Positions 28,901-39,269 of a stretch of DNA of 64,000 bases are shown here, in pieces. Both the position numbers and the translations under genes were made by a program. Origin of the DNA: Capitulum mitella (taxonomy: Eukaryota > Arthropoda > Thecostraca > Pollicipedomorpha > Pollicipedidae); the NCBI GenBank assembly GCA_030062745.1, contig CP099854.1, positions 17,747,337 to 17,811,336 of the forward strand, given 5' to 3'. Numbering within the stretch: the first letter of the stretch is position 1; each line of letters opens with the position of its first letter. Below the pieces are notes generated by a model, which worked only from the letters and a program-made list of their open reading frames with translations, made no database searches and was not told where the DNA came from.

Positions 28901-31375
28901 AGGCGTGCCATCTGCTGCTGGCCGCGCGACACCACGTGAGGGTGGCAGTGACCCACTGTGGAACAACAAAAACATGCTGGTTATCGTGGGCAGCATATGC
29001 TATTTAACCGTTTTTGGCTATTTAAGTTAATGAGCTTTTATTTAAGACTTTGTAATTCAGTTGTTTAACATACTTTGCACAAACACCATAAACAATGCAC
29101 ACAAGATATTTTGATCGTAAGACAGGTGTTCGACAGCTTGCATAACTGACATCACATGTAACAGTTTACACAACAAAAAGACAGCACGAGACATACAAAC
29201 AAACCAGTGCCTGCTTTGAAATAAAAAGACGGTAATGTGTGGTGTGATGTGCAGGTTTGGAAATTTGGTTTCTGTTCTAGTGTTGTAACATAATTTTTGT
29301 TTTGGAATACAAAATCCTGCAAAAAGTAGCACTGGTATCCTTTGGTGAAATTCAGTTATGACATCATATCTCCTTCTTACTGAATGGAGACAGAGTCACT
29401 GGCCTGCAGTTTGAAATTTCTCAACAAGGTTATAATGTGGCTTTTTAATGGAGGCACAACATTGCAACACGCAATTTAGGTCCATACAAAAGCCAGCCCT
29501 GTGACTGGTGATTTGTCTTTTGAGCTGTGCATTTAACATGTGACTCAGTGCATTTTGTCCCAGTTCCATTTTGAAACAGCACAATGTTTGGATTTCACAT
29601 CCTAATCCCGCCGATAATTTCGCTGAGAGTAAGCTACGTGGTCGTTAGTGCGACTAAAATCCACCACACCGCACAACGCACACACGCAACGGGTTTGAGA
29701 CCTATCATACGCTAAAATGACGTCACACAGCGGGTTTGACACGCCATAAAACTAGTACGAAACCCACCGCAGGCTGCGGAGCCGACACACGGCTGGTTTG
29801 CCACCAGACTTTGTTTGATTCACCTCAAGAGAACGGTTTCACTGCCAAATTCGCTAAACCGGAAATCGATTCTGATCAAGGTTCGAAGAAGCTTTTAAAA
29901 AGATGAACCGATTCAGTTATAATTCAATGACGATTAAATGCCAACATGTCTGCGATTCGATTCCGATTTTGATTCCCCCGTCATTTCAATGAACCAAACT
30001 GCATTCTGATGCAAAGCAATGTCCAAAATTACCGACTCCGTGCAAAACCGACCTGAATCGATTCAGAATTACGGAAATTCAGAATCGATTCGAACCGCTT
30101 CAAAGTCAACCACATGCTTGCTTCAGACCCACAAAACGCCGAACGACCAACGCGACCGGCCCCACACCGACCGTGGGCGGCGTTGCTGGTGCAGTCCAGG
30201 TACTCGGTGTTGGTGTCGTCGTACATGTACTGCTTGCAGGCCCGGGTCAGCCTCAGGGACTCCCCGTAGTGCAGCCGGTAGCTGGCGGTGCCGAGAGAGA
30301 TGACGTCACACAGCGGAGTGGGCGCGTCACGGGCGATTCCAAAACGGTCCGCTGCCGAGCGGGTTAAACGTCGAACGGCAACGGCTAAATACGGGACGGA
30401 AGACGCGGCGAAGGAGACACACACTGAGCGGGATACACATCGAGAGGCAAAACAACGCAAACACGCAAGGTGTCAACGGGCGCAGGACAAAATATCGCAT
30501 GGCAGAATGTCGAAGGCAAAAAAGAACATCGGAAGCGAAAAAATGTGGCAAAAAATACTGAACAGGATAAATATCCGCTGACACAAATGCCCAACGGCAA
30601 AAATATCAAAGAATACAGCATCGAACATGGTTAAATATGGAATACGAATACCTATCAACACGCAAACATATCGCACAAACAATAACATAACAAACATCGA
30701 ATAGGTAAAATTTCAAAGGACAAACTACCGCGGAACGGTCAATACACATTTGTTTGCACAGCTGAGACCCCTGCCAGCGCCATCACCAAGATTTCTTGCC
30801 AAGGGAGCTGTCAAGGTGTCAGGGACCAACCTTTTTCAAGTTTGCTAATATCCCACACAAACTCATATTTTGAGTACCCAAGCAGATTTCAAACATCAGT
30901 GAACAGGGATGTAACGCTGCAGTCTCCACAAGTACTGCCTCTGACCACTGCACAAAACCTCCCATTACTACCAGGCTGTCCACATCTCAGGAGTCCAGCC
31001 AACAGAAGTCTATCAAACCAGTCATTCCCATCTTTGGCAACACATCTTAAATGCTGTCCATACAATGCATTATCCCTGCCTGACACCCAATACAATGCAT
31101 TACCAATACCTCACACCCAATCAGTTCCACAATGAAAACAGTCACAAGACCTGCAAGGCTGGATACAAATGCTTGAATTTTGACCTAAAAAAATGTTTAG
31201 CTGTGGATGACACAAAATAAATGAATGAATGCAAAGCATACCATCCTGCAGTAAAATTTTTATATTAAGTCTAATTGTATTTCATGGCAATGGCTTTTGA
31301 TGAATGTGCATCCCTTAAACAGAGCATGACAACTTACCTTGTCTGAGACATAGCTTTTGAGTTGCTGGCTTATGT
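19787..31375 (-). CDS. Phospho-lyase of the class-III aminotransferase fold (ETNPPL/PHYKPL-like), 12-exon model
   Basis: Family members are PLP enzymes that split ethanolamine phosphate (to acetaldehyde, ammonia and phosphate) or 5-phosphohydroxylysine. Exons at 30,172-30,281, 28,796-28,955, 27,039-27,113, 25,847-25,995, 24,822-24,966, 23,733-23,820, 22,873-22,992, 22,206-22,350, 21,563-21,662, 20,342-20,515 and 19,787-19,931 all join in phase. With a tentative start exon at 31,338-31,375 the product is about 474 residues, close to family length. Landmarks in order are [51 protein letters not shown] (about D230), the PLP lysine in [12 protein letters not shown] (about K260), [20 protein letters not shown] and PPMCFT. 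The human paralogues ETNPPL and PHYKPL cannot be told apart here. Confidence 0.94.
20342..20515 (-). CDS. Phospho-lyase exon: PPMCFT block
   Basis: 174 bp, acceptor CTGCCGCAG|G, donor GTCGG|GTCAGT. It encodes [28 protein letters not shown] and a C-terminal helix [17 protein letters not shown]-like wording is diagnostic of the ETNPPL/PHYKPL branch. Read-through past the donor meets a stop at about 20,227. Confidence 0.93.
20625..20735 (-). repeat. tRNA-derived SINE-like fragment
   Basis: On the minus strand, an A-box-like TAGCCTTTGGATGGG is followed 33 bases later by a B-box GGGTTCGAATCC. The acceptor and T stems do not pair, so this is a tRNA-derived repeat rather than a functional tRNA. Confidence 0.5.
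20740..21562. other. Phospho-lyase intron, no further feature seen
   Basis: Non-repetitive intron sequence; nothing supportable. Confidence 0.5.
21563..21662 (-). CDS. Phospho-lyase exon: [12 protein letters not shown]
   Basis: 100 bp, acceptor GCCGGCAG|GTG, donor ATGAA|GTGAGT. It encodes [15 protein letters not shown], then [19 protein letters not shown], matching the strand-turn-helix after the FGGNP block. GxGLxxG is common to class-III aminotransferase folds. Confidence 0.93.
21655..21850. repeat. Imperfect ~55-bp tandem repeat copying an exon edge, with CRE and CCAAT words
   Basis: Three to four units, each with TCTGACGTCAC followed by CTGYCGGYGG and a CCAATC box. In transcript sense the unit includes CAG|GTGACGTCAGA, a copy of the real acceptor and first exon bases. 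TGACGTCA is the palindromic CRE core, here probably incidental. Confidence 0.75.
22206..22350 (-). CDS. Phospho-lyase exon: FGGNPVSC
   Basis: 145 bp, phase 0 in and phase 1 out, acceptor CCCGCAG|TTC, donor GTCG|GTGAGC. It encodes [18 protein letters not shown], then a helical stretch ending [18 protein letters not shown] lines the PLP phosphate pocket in the fold family. Confidence 0.96.
22351..22872. other. Phospho-lyase intron, nothing further seen
   Basis: Contains short TAACCTAYC words around 22,580-22,620 but no array or gene. Confidence 0.5.
22873..22992 (-). CDS. Phospho-lyase exon: PLP lysine
   Basis: 120 bp, phase 0/0, acceptor GCCGACAG|TCG, donor ACG|GTGGGT. It encodes [20 protein letters not shown] and [20 protein letters not shown]. 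The Lys of LGKPLGNG is the Schiff-base residue of the family (about residue 260 of the model). Confidence 0.96.
23420..23650. repeat. 21-bp tandem repeat in a phospho-lyase intron
   Basis: About ten copies of CAGCCCCTKGTTCTCCCAGT plus one base. The period is seven codons, so frames remain open with a repeating seven-residue pattern; not coding. Confidence 0.93.
23733..23820 (-). CDS. Phospho-lyase exon: DEVQ
   Basis: 88 bp, acceptor CCGGTCAG|C, donor CAG|GTGAGC. It encodes [20 protein letters not shown] and [10 protein letters not shown]. The Asp of DEVQ (about residue 230) contacts the PLP ring nitrogen throughout this fold. Confidence 0.96.
23830..24610. repeat. ~16-bp degenerate minisatellite
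   Basis: Dozens of variants of ACACCGTCACACTGGT with drift in the GT/GC and C/A positions. It starts within about 10 bp of the DEVQ exon's acceptor and runs for most of the intron. Confidence 0.9.
24822..24966 (-). CDS. Phospho-lyase exon: [10 protein letters not shown] to [10 protein letters not shown]
   Basis: 145 bp, acceptor TTGATCAG|GAG, donor TACAG|GTGGGC. It encodes [34 protein letters not shown] and [12 protein letters not shown], aligned with the AAFIxExxxxCGGQxxPPxGYF strand-loop of ETNPPL. It is phase-consistent both sides. Confidence 0.93.
24950..25235. repeat. Imperfect ~60-bp repeat carrying copies of an exon edge
   Basis: Three to four units with CACGGCGTCACGTGACACGT and AGATACCACGGC. 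Some contain TACAACTCTCCTACACAGC, a near copy of the true TACAGCTCTCCTGATCAACA exon/intron junction. Confidence 0.75.
25430..25845. repeat. Degenerate GATCC-rich repeat
   Basis: Many variants of GATCCGATCAGATCCACAGC with spacing of about 50-120 bp, ending at the donor of the 25,847-25,995 exon. Confidence 0.7.
25847..25995 (-). CDS. Phospho-lyase exon: AYHGN to RGKYRE
   Basis: 149 bp, acceptor TCCTCAG|C, donor GCCG|GTGAGC. It encodes (D)[35 protein letters not shown] and TSEGSA. AYHGH-like and [10 protein letters not shown] motifs are hallmark sequence of the ETNPPL/PHYKPL group; here the final His of AYHGH is Asn. Confidence 0.96.
25996..27038. other. Phospho-lyase intron, no further feature seen
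   Basis: AT-richer in 26,050-26,700; no gene or array recognised. Confidence 0.5.
27039..27113 (-). CDS. Phospho-lyase exon: [12 protein letters not shown]
   Basis: 75 bp, acceptor GCCCGCAG|G, donor GAGGA|GTGAGT. It encodes [20 protein letters not shown] and VVLE. The [12 protein letters not shown] run is shared by this phospho-lyase family and joins ANSG of the previous exon to give the PLP-phosphate loop. Confidence 0.96.
27114..28169. other. Phospho-lyase intron with poly-C tracts
   Basis: Contains C homopolymers at about 27,712-27,729 and 27,880-27,889. No gene seen. Confidence 0.5.
28170..28470. repeat. GAATCGATTC-rich segment, copy 2
   Basis: Contains GAATTGATTCGAATCGATTC and further CAATCGATTC words around 28,180-28,460, like 18,890-19,090 and 29,830-30,100. 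Confidence 0.6.
28688..28735. repeat. (CCAG)n microsatellite near an exon donor
   Basis: CCAGCCAGCCAGCCAGCCAG with variants continuing to about 28,790. It ends next to the donor of the 28,796-28,955 exon. Confidence 0.85.
28796..28955 (-). CDS. Phospho-lyase exon: VGHCHP
   Basis: 160 bp, acceptor GTTCCACAG|TG, donor TCTGG|GTGAGT. It encodes [20 protein letters not shown], a helix with [18 protein letters not shown], and [16 protein letters not shown] and the NSG end are standard for the fold. Confidence 0.96.
28960..29825. other. Phospho-lyase intron, AT-rich, no further feature seen
   Basis: 28,970-29,600 is AT-rich in contrast to the adjacent GC-rich sequence; no gene or repeat named. Confidence 0.5.
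29830..30100. repeat. GAATCGATTC-rich segment, copy 3
   Basis: Contains CGATTCAG, GAATCGATTCG and GATTCGATTC words; the same family as 18,890 and 28,170. Confidence 0.55.
30172..30281 (-). CDS. Phospho-lyase exon: EYLDC
   Basis: 110 bp, acceptor CACCGCCAG|C, donor CACG|GTCGGT. It encodes [36 protein letters not shown]. Family members have IKIVRAxxQYMFDExGxxYLDCxNNVAHVGHCHP at this place, with the splice junction before VGHCHP. Confidence 0.93.
31338..31375 (-). CDS. Tentative phospho-lyase start exon
   Basis: A 38-bp segment bounded by CTGTTTTTCAG and AAG|GTAAGT, both strong sites. It holds an in-frame stop, then ATG at 31,351-31,349 and four codons plus two bases, giving M-S-Q-T-(S). The two leftover bases exactly match the phase of the next exon. 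It lies in an AT-rich segment. The homologues have about 15-20 more N-terminal residues, so an alternative first exon is possible. Confidence 0.4.
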
Positions 31376-31399
31376 CTGAAAAACAGGAGTATGTATGGT

Positions 31400-34200
31400 A
31401 GTATATGCAGCAAGTAAATGATCAAAAGCATCAAATGAATGTCACAAACAGCAATACACAACATTGCAGTAATGATTGCCAGATGATAACAATCTAAAGT
31501 TCCAGTTACAATGTTTTTGTGTAATCACAACACTGCAAATGCAACTCCATTGGTTGTTTCCTGGTTGTAAATAGAAAATCATAAAAACAACCTTATGAAA
31601 ATGAAATCACTTTTGTGGAGTCATGGAGCCAGAGGGGGTGGATGTTTGAGTCCTGACCTTGGCATATTTTAACATCAGTGCCAGGGGTGCAGGAGCCTAT
31701 TTCAAGTTTGGGGCTTGGGGTGTTTTGAATCACTTCTTTTATGTAACATCATTAGGCCTGATGTTGAGATCTGCCAAAGTCTGTGGGGACAGGATTTACT
31801 CAAGCCCACCCTCACGGCCGGTTGGTGGTGTTCCCTGTCCTTAGTCGGTCGTGTCCAGTTGGCCCGGTCATGGCCCCTGTTCCCATCCCGGGTCCTGTCA
31901 GTCCTTCGTCCAAGTTCCAAGTCCCCTGTCTCTGTCATTGCTTTTGTGTCCCTCATCTGTGATCCTGTCTCTTCACCCCATTCCCTGTCAGTGTCCATGC
32001 TCTACTGTTCCAGTCCCTGGTCCCCTAGCCCAGCCTCCTCAGCCAAGTCCTCTGCCCCTGCCCCTAATTACCTAGTAAAAAAGCAAGCTTGCCATAATGC
32101 TACATTTAACATGTTTCAAACAAACGCCACCAAGATGCAGTGATGGTGTTTAGGTGTTTGGAACCAGAGACAGTCTGATCGAATCTAATCTAGCCTCACA
32201 GAATTTTTGCAGAAGTCAAGACACTGTTACACCATTATGGTCTAAATTCCACCAAAATCTTTTGTAATAAAATTTCTATATTTATATTTTGTAACCATTT
32301 GCAAAATCAAAAAAAGGTCATATCTTGTTCCTAATCCACTGTATTAGGAACAGGAACTCAATATCAATCTCACTGTCACCACAGTCAATCCAAAATGACA
32401 AAGATGACCACAAAGACAGGATTTTGCTTGGAAGGGGATAAATAAGTGTTCTTGGGATGGGGTGTCCAATTTATGGCAAGAAACCAGCTAACTTGGGGAA
32501 TGAGTGCTCAACCAATGAAAAAATCCATATGCAACAAATGGCAGTTGCAGACAAAAACGGCCTTGCCTAAGACCAGCAATGTGTCTTCTGAGCACCACCC
32601 CTTTCAGACATGGAGGCTTTAGGGACCCAAAATGCCCTTCACTCAATACTTCTTGGGGCCCTTTGAATAACATGAGGGTCCATATAAAAAATGATTTCAT
32701 TTGAAATAAAAAAACACTTGGAATCTCAGAGGCTCATTTGAATGTACACATATGTTTAATGTCAGTAACTAATAACCCATTCCCCTTCAGTTACAACATA
32801 ATTCTATTTTCAGAATGTGGGACCCACTGAAGGCCTCAATTTGATTCTGGCATTCTTACATGCACTCTTTTAACTGGCCTATCAACAGAATGCCTCTTGA
32901 TACTTCTTATTTCTGAACATTTGATGGACCTTTTGGTAGTTCAAAAGTCTTTAGATGGGCCAAAGGACCTTCTCATCTCTTCCTATTTTCTATCCTGCCC
33001 ACAGCATGAATGTGTAGGCTATAGGTCCTCCCACAAATGCATGAACCACTGAATGCCACCCAGAATGTCTCATGGTGGTTATTGCATTAACACCCTGCTG
33101 GCTAATGCCACTGCACATGGCAATTAAAGCATAAAATCTGCAGAGAAAATGTCAGATGTGCCAGGATCCCAACTGCATGCAGGTTATCCTTGTTTTGCAT
33201 CAGGTTCTCAGCTGACCATGGTGAGTGTTGCATCAACTATGCGCCAACTTGCTCCAGAGTGGCACATACTTTCCAAAATGACACAACTTGTCAACATCAA
33301 TAAGGGGTTGCACACAACATGGAGGATTCTGATAAATGTCTGGAAAATACTCACCTTTTAATGACCAATCACAACTGAACACACATCACTACAGAAAAGC
33401 ACTAATTAAGCAGGTGATCTAACCATTTCCACACATTCACTAACAGCTGTGCTTGCAGGAATTTTGACCAAGAGAGTCTGATTATCTTGCTGAGATACAT
33501 ACATCTCATGTGATGCCAGGAAACACCTGTCCCAGGAATGGTCAGTGCTGCACGTTATGTAATGACCGCCATGAATGTGTTATGTAACAGTTTCGCGATA
33601 CTCCAGATGTTGACCATTACGGTACATTGTACAGCCCTTGAGTGCACTTAAACAACGTTACATGTCGAGCTTGTCATAACTTGGCTTTAAATGCCACGAC
33701 ACTGCGAAATACACGTTAACTTACTGATTTTTGCCATCTGTGAGACTGGCGCGGTGGGCAGTATGTTTGCCATTTCTTCCACAAAATAACACCCACGAAA
33801 ATGTTAAATGCATTCGATCAAAGCTGAGTAACTACATGTTAACCTGTTCATGTCCACCTCATTACATACATACATGCATTATTCCATTCCCCATATTTTG
33901 TCAATCTCGATGCTTCTATTCGCATGGCATTACAAGATCTCATGACCAATTTCAAGTAATATGGAAGACTACGCAGAATCAAGAAGTGCGGACAATCCAG
34001 GGCGTAATATTTCATCAAAGAAAGTTCAAGAACCATGGGGCCACCGCATTTCATCATCATATTATTCTTAAGCTTTTTTAAGGGGCATAGCACGTAGTTT
34101 TGCCGTCAGAACCGCAGCACCATCGTCGCGGACAGCAACTGAGTGCGGCCTGGCAGCGCCAGTAAGAAAGTATCGTCGGATCCGGGGCTCAAGGGGTTAA
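31400..34200. other. AT-rich intergenic stretch, no gene seen
   Basis: AT-rich and CpG-poor from about 30,750 to 33,700, including a CT/CCTGTC-rich imperfect repeat at 31,850-32,060. Open frames are short and without family features. Confidence 0.5.
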
Positions 34201-34204
34201 TTTA

Positions 34205-34430
34205 GCATTCGGACCTAGGGCGTTCATTTGTATTCTTCCGAGAGGGCCTTGGCCCATCCAATGTTGGTTTGGGGCCCTGCAATGTTGGTTTACGCCCCTC
34301 CAATATTTCCTGCCAGTTTCAAAGAGAGTTGGGCAAAAATAACGAAACGTCCGCAATTGATAAAAGATAGGTAGAAAGTATAGAATAAGGCATAAAATGG
34401 CGTATCTATCTTTCTTTCTATTTCCTGTAC
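34205..34430. repeat. Dispersed repeat, copy A
   Basis: Shares the ordered words TTTGTATTCTT, CCAATGTTG, GGGCAAAAATAACGAAA, GGCATAAA and a TATCTATCTTTC end with 40,272-40,500. Element type unknown. Confidence 0.7.
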
Positions 34431-34570
34431 GTCAAGGACGGCGGATTGCATTTCCGGCTGGGGGGCAAGCTCTGTCGGATCAACAGCCGACCTCATTTGG
34501 GTTACCTTCTTCCCTCATCCCGAAAAAAAACAACTGAACTTCGTTCTTTTTGCTATCGCCCGATTTTTCT

Positions 34571-35795
34571 TTAACCCGTCCCCGACCGGGGGGGCAGTTA
34601 ACTGCCCCCCCCCTGAGGTTTTCTGGGATTGAGAGAGAACCAACAAACACAGAGTCACGAAACTTTATGTACCTTTTGCTCCATCAATTTTACGTCTCGT
34701 GTCAAAATTTTGACCTCAGATCAGGTCAGATGCCTGACCTAGGCCAGGTCAAACAGACCTATGTCAAAAAAACTTTAGCGCCCTCTGACTTTTTCGCAAA
34801 ACAAGATATGTCAGTAATACTTTCAGGGATTAGTCATCGTGATGAATGCAACAAATCTGCTATCTCAGATTTTTCGGAATTTTCCGGGCCATTGACCTAA
34901 GGTCAAGCCCATTTTTAACTTATGTCGCTGTTTTTTTCGGAAATTGACGGAATATTCCATAACATTTTTAGTGTGGAGTGGAGCAGACATCTAGTTACCG
35001 TCATTGGGCAAAGTATCAGTGACTTCCAGCCATTGACCTGAGGTCAGGTCACGAATAACTGTAGTGGGCCAAAATGTACCACCGTCAAAATCGACGATGA
35101 ATTTCTCAGAATGGGTAGAAAATGGGAGAACTAGCTTGCACAGACGTAATTAATACCAGGAACCTCAAAAAGTTTGAAAAAGTAGCATATTTTGGAAATA
35201 AACAGGCTCTCGCGAATAAAGCTCCGCCAACTTTGTAGATTGGCAACTAACCAATTTTTCCAAAATTTAAGCATGGGAAACCATCACAAGAACCACAAAG
35301 ATCAATCAAATTTGCATAGATCGTCTTTTTTCGCGAAAATAAAGGAACGCTAAAATTAGTTCCCGTCAATTTGGTACCGCATACGGCAGCGGCGCACAGT
35401 GACGGCTGACGGGAGAATGACGGTGTCTTTAACTCAACGTTTCGGCGTATATATTGAACAAATCTGAGGAAATTAGACGTGTATCGGCATCTGCGGACAT
35501 TTACTTGTGCGCTGGTACCTTTACCTATGCGTTGTTAGTCACAGTCCTTGAGATTCAGGCCATTTCTCGGTCTCATGCAGTCGGCTATGAGAAAACATAT
35601 ATAGGGCGTAAATTGGCTTACATATTATCTAAAACTAAAAATGACACCAGTTTCGAGCTCTACTCGTGACAGGCTTTCCAACGGTATGCTTATTTTTATC
35701 GTGCGACCAACCGTTCGTGAGTTAGAGGGGGGGGCAGTCAACTGCCCCCCCAGTCGCCGGTGTTCGGGACGGACCGACGGTCGTGCGCGGGTTAA
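34571..35795. mobile_element. Non-autonomous piggyBac-like element flanked by TTAA
   Basis: The left end TTAACCCGTCCCCGACCG and the right end (reverse complement) TTAACCCGCGCACGACCG are inverted repeats ending at TTAA, the piggyBac target. Just inside each end lies a perfect or near-perfect palindrome of GGGGGGGCAGT and ACTGCCCCCCC (about 34,588-34,612 and 35,727-35,751). The 1.2-kb interior has many TGACCTGAGGTCAGGTCA-like words and no transposase frame. Confidence 0.7.
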
Positions 35796-36185
35796 ATAAG
35801 CAAACTTTTTTCCAGGTTTTGGCGCTAGTGCATATTTGTGCTCTCCAACATGCGTTGATTTTTCTGTTCAGGTCTGTACCCATTGCCATTTTTCAGGTCT
35901 TTGACTTCGGGCATCCATCTTCATAATGGCGAATGATGCAAACTTCTGCTTGTTATTATGTTTGCGTTTTCATCACGAATTCAACATTATTATGAAATAC
36001 ATTTGTAAACGGTTGAAAGGCAGTTTCCTCCCACAATATTTAATTATAACTCGACGCTTAGTAACAAAGCTCTTACAGACTATCATACGAGAACGAAATC
36101 ATTATCTCAAGCACTTGCCAAAGCAGCTTTGCCTGTCCCCCACACACACATTACGTAACAATGCCAGCGCCAAATCTCTCACATA

Positions 36186-36340
36186 ATGGATCAGGGGCGT
36201 AGCCAGGATTCCGCCCAGGGGAGAGGGCAAATCGGATCAAGGGGACCCTCGAAATCAATTGGAGCCCTCGCCAAAGGCGGATCCAAGATTTCTCTAAGGC
36301 GGGAGAAGAGTAGAGGGAAATGGTCAGCGCCGGACCCCCA
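36186..36340. mobile_element. Possible MITE end (CAGGGGCGTAGCCAGG type)
   Basis: The word ATCAGGGGCGTAGCCAGGAT followed by an oddly G-rich stretch resembles termini of hAT-like MITEs common in invertebrates. A related word GGCGCGTAGCCAGGATTTTC occurs at 39,606. No partner end was located. Confidence 0.3.
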
Positions 36341-36599
36341 TTTTTTGCCCTCCAGTTATGGAAAATGATGTAATTCTGCTTTTTACGATATCAGGTGACC
36401 AAAAAATTCAAATGCGTCATCTTATTTGAGAAAATTCTACGTTTTATTTCCGAACACAGTGCCCGAAATATGACAGAAATGGCGAGATTTTAGGCGGCTC
36501 CGTCCCTTCCTTCATTTGAAATGTCGTGCCTGTATCTGGTTCAGGAGCCCGTCAGTCCCCCCCGCCCCCCATCCCGTAGCTTCTGGATTTTTTCTTTTT

Positions 36600-38720
36600 A
36601 GTTTAGGTTAGTTTAGTCTAGTTTACTTCAGTTTGGGTCAGCTTAGTTTAGGTTCCCTGTTGCAGTTACACGTGCACTTTGGTGGTCTCGGGGAGTCTGC
36701 CGTGCCAGGATCCTCTAGCAGTCTCAGGTTCCTTTTACAGTTTGACGTGTCCCACGGGACGTCTCAGGCCCTTCTTTGGCAGTTTCCCATCTAGTAGTTT
36801 CAGGGACGCTTAAACCATCTTGGATTCCTTCCTGTTGTCCCTGAGACGTTTTTGCCGTCTAAGGAGCCCCTCACGCACTAAAAAGGGCCCTGTGTAAGCC
36901 TCTCTCTGCTGTGACAGGGGAGGCCTCTTGCAATCGTCTAAGTCTTTTGGCCGCGTTGCACGAGCAGTCTGGGCGTCTCAAGGTCTCGTAGTTTCAGGGG
37001 CCCCTCTGGACGTCTCAGTGGCCCCTATTGGTAGAGACTTTTAGTTAGCAATCTCAAAGGTCCCTCTCTAGCAGTCTCAGAGGACCCCCTGCGGTCCTGG
37101 ATACCCCTCTTATCGTCTCTGGGAAACATTTTTGCCATCTCAGGGGCCCTCAGACAGTTACAAAACACCTTTTGGCAATTTCAGGGCCCCTGTGCAGTGT
37201 CATAGACCCTCTGAATGTGTCCGGTGGTCCCCATGGCTGTATCAGGGGTCTTCCTCTGTTACATGAGGTATATCTGGCAGTTTTTTAGGACCCCTCTAGC
37301 CGTGACAACCCTAGCCGTTTTGTTGGCGCTCCATGGGCCTCGCTGGCAGTCTCAGGGTGTCTTGCCCGTGCCAGGAGCCCACTTATTACATTCGGGGACC
37401 CTCTGTCCGCCCAGCGCCCCCATAAAGCCCAAATACCGTCTCAGAGGCACTCTTATCGTCATTGTCTCGCAAGGGGTCCTGCGACCTTTTTGGCGTTCTT
37501 AGGCGTCATCTGCGGTGTACAGGCCCATCTTGCCGTCCCAGAAACCACCTGGCCTTCCTGAGGACCCCTGACAGCATCAATAACCCCAAAGGTTTCAAAA
37601 AGGCCAATGTAGCCCATTTGTGGCTCCTCTCGAGACTGAGTAGGTTATCGACGAATCCACGTTCAGTGGGCCCCTCTGGCTGGCCAGGGTCTCCTTATGC
37701 CGTGCCAGGCGCCATCTAAAGTTCTTTCCGTCTCAGGTGCCTCTCTGGCAATGTTAGCGGTCTCATGAACCCTTTGCCGTGTTGGGGCCCCTTGCAGTCC
37801 CAGGGGCCCTCGAAGAGTTTCAAGGACCCTTCTTTCTACCTTAGGGGCCATCTTACCGTGTCAGGGTCTCATAGCCTTCCCGAAGGCCCTCTGTCTACAT
37901 CAAGAACCTTCAGCTTTTCACTCACAGGGGCCCCCTAGGGACTCAGTCCTCATCTTGGCCGTCTCAGGGGCCCTATGAGCCATCTGGCAGTCTCGGAAAA
38001 CAGTCTGCCGTACTGGGACCCTGTTGTGGTCTCAGAGGCCCTTTGGGAGCTTCAGGGACCCTTTATGTGTCTCAGAGGTCATCTAGCCCTCCAGGGGGCC
38101 TCTCTGACTGCATCAAGAGCATGCCAGGTTTTTATAGAGACCCCGTGAAGCTCATACGGGGCCCCTTCGGGTCTCCTTTTAAGTCTGACAGGGGCCCCTT
38201 CTCAGTCCTCAGGGAGGAGGGGGCGGGCACCCTAATTGCTTCCGCTTTGGATCCGCGCCTGGCCCTCGTAATGAGTGGGACCCCATGTGGTTAAAATTAC
38301 TGTCGGTTTGTAGAGGTACCTCGCTGAAGTGTAAACGGGCCCATGCTCACCTGTAAAGACGTTCCTGGCGATCTGGCGGGTGCCTGTTACAGGTCGGCAG
38401 GGGCATCTGTACAGGAAAGCAGGGGCTTCTGAACGATCGCTTAGGGGCACCTGTTGGCCAGGGGGCCACTGCGTATCTGTAGAGGGCATTCTATCTGTCC
38501 GTTGAGGGCCCATGTCGACCTCTGGAGGCAGGGGCAGGGCCCTATTTCCAGACCGAAAGGAGGTCCCTTCAGAGGCTGGCAGGGGTCCTTTATGGGTTTA
38601 CAGGGGCCCTCTTAAAACAAGCTGTGAATTCCCCTACAAGCTAGCAGGGGCCTCTAAACGCTCATTCAGACCACAGGCCTCTCTTCATAGCACAAAGCCT
38701 TCTTGTATATTCGGAGTACG
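36600..38720. repeat. 2-kb degenerate minisatellite (CTCAGGGGCCC type)
   Basis: Dozens of loosely spaced variants of GTCTCAGGGGCCCYTCTGGC, spacing about 25-40 bp, drifting towards CTGTAGAGGGG-like words at the right end. No uniform period, so an old array. Open frames inside are not genes. Confidence 0.75.
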
Positions 38721-38789
38721 TTTTCTTTCGGTTCGTACATCGATTTTTTTCTTTTTTTAATAGCGTAAGGCTGATTTTTCACGGTTTTG

Positions 38790-39080
38790 CTTGGTGCAAT
38801 GACCGAAATTTCTGGGGAGGCAAAAACACAGTTTTTCCCCCCAGCCTGACGGCTGGGGGGCGGCCGCCCCTCCTGTCCCCCCTTTTTCGCCGTCGCTGCT
38901 GTACATCTGTATCTGTATACTTATTTACACGCGATAAACGCAATTTTTCATTTGAAAAATAGTAAAAAAAACTCAAAAAATTCCATTGATCAAATTAAAG
39001 TGGGCTAAATCCATCAGGAAACTCACATTTGGGTGGAAGTAAGGTTGTTAGACCCACGGCTCGGCCCACCCAATCATTTA
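38790..39080. repeat. Dispersed repeat, copy B
   Basis: Shares CAAATTAAAGTGGGCTAAAT, ACCCACGGCTCGGCCCACCC and CATTTACAGAAACTGACGCC-like wording with 45,880-46,030. A related minus-oriented segment is at 50,690-50,960. Confidence 0.65.
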
Positions 39081-39269
39081 CAGAAACTGACGCCCCTGAT
39101 TCTGACTGCGTGGATTCATCGCCAATAGGCAGTTATTGTGTCGTAGGCGGTTGCAAGATTAGGGCTAGGTTTAAATTTCCAGAAGAAAGATCGGAAGGTT
39201 CGGGTGGTCAGAATGCAACGGGAAGAACAGAGGGATTCCCACAAGACACTTAACAGTCGGCCATGATGC

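Noticed and set aside
36600-38720. CRISPR-like array
   Set aside because: Spacing and sequence are irregular, there are no conserved palindromic repeats, and the genome is eukaryotic.
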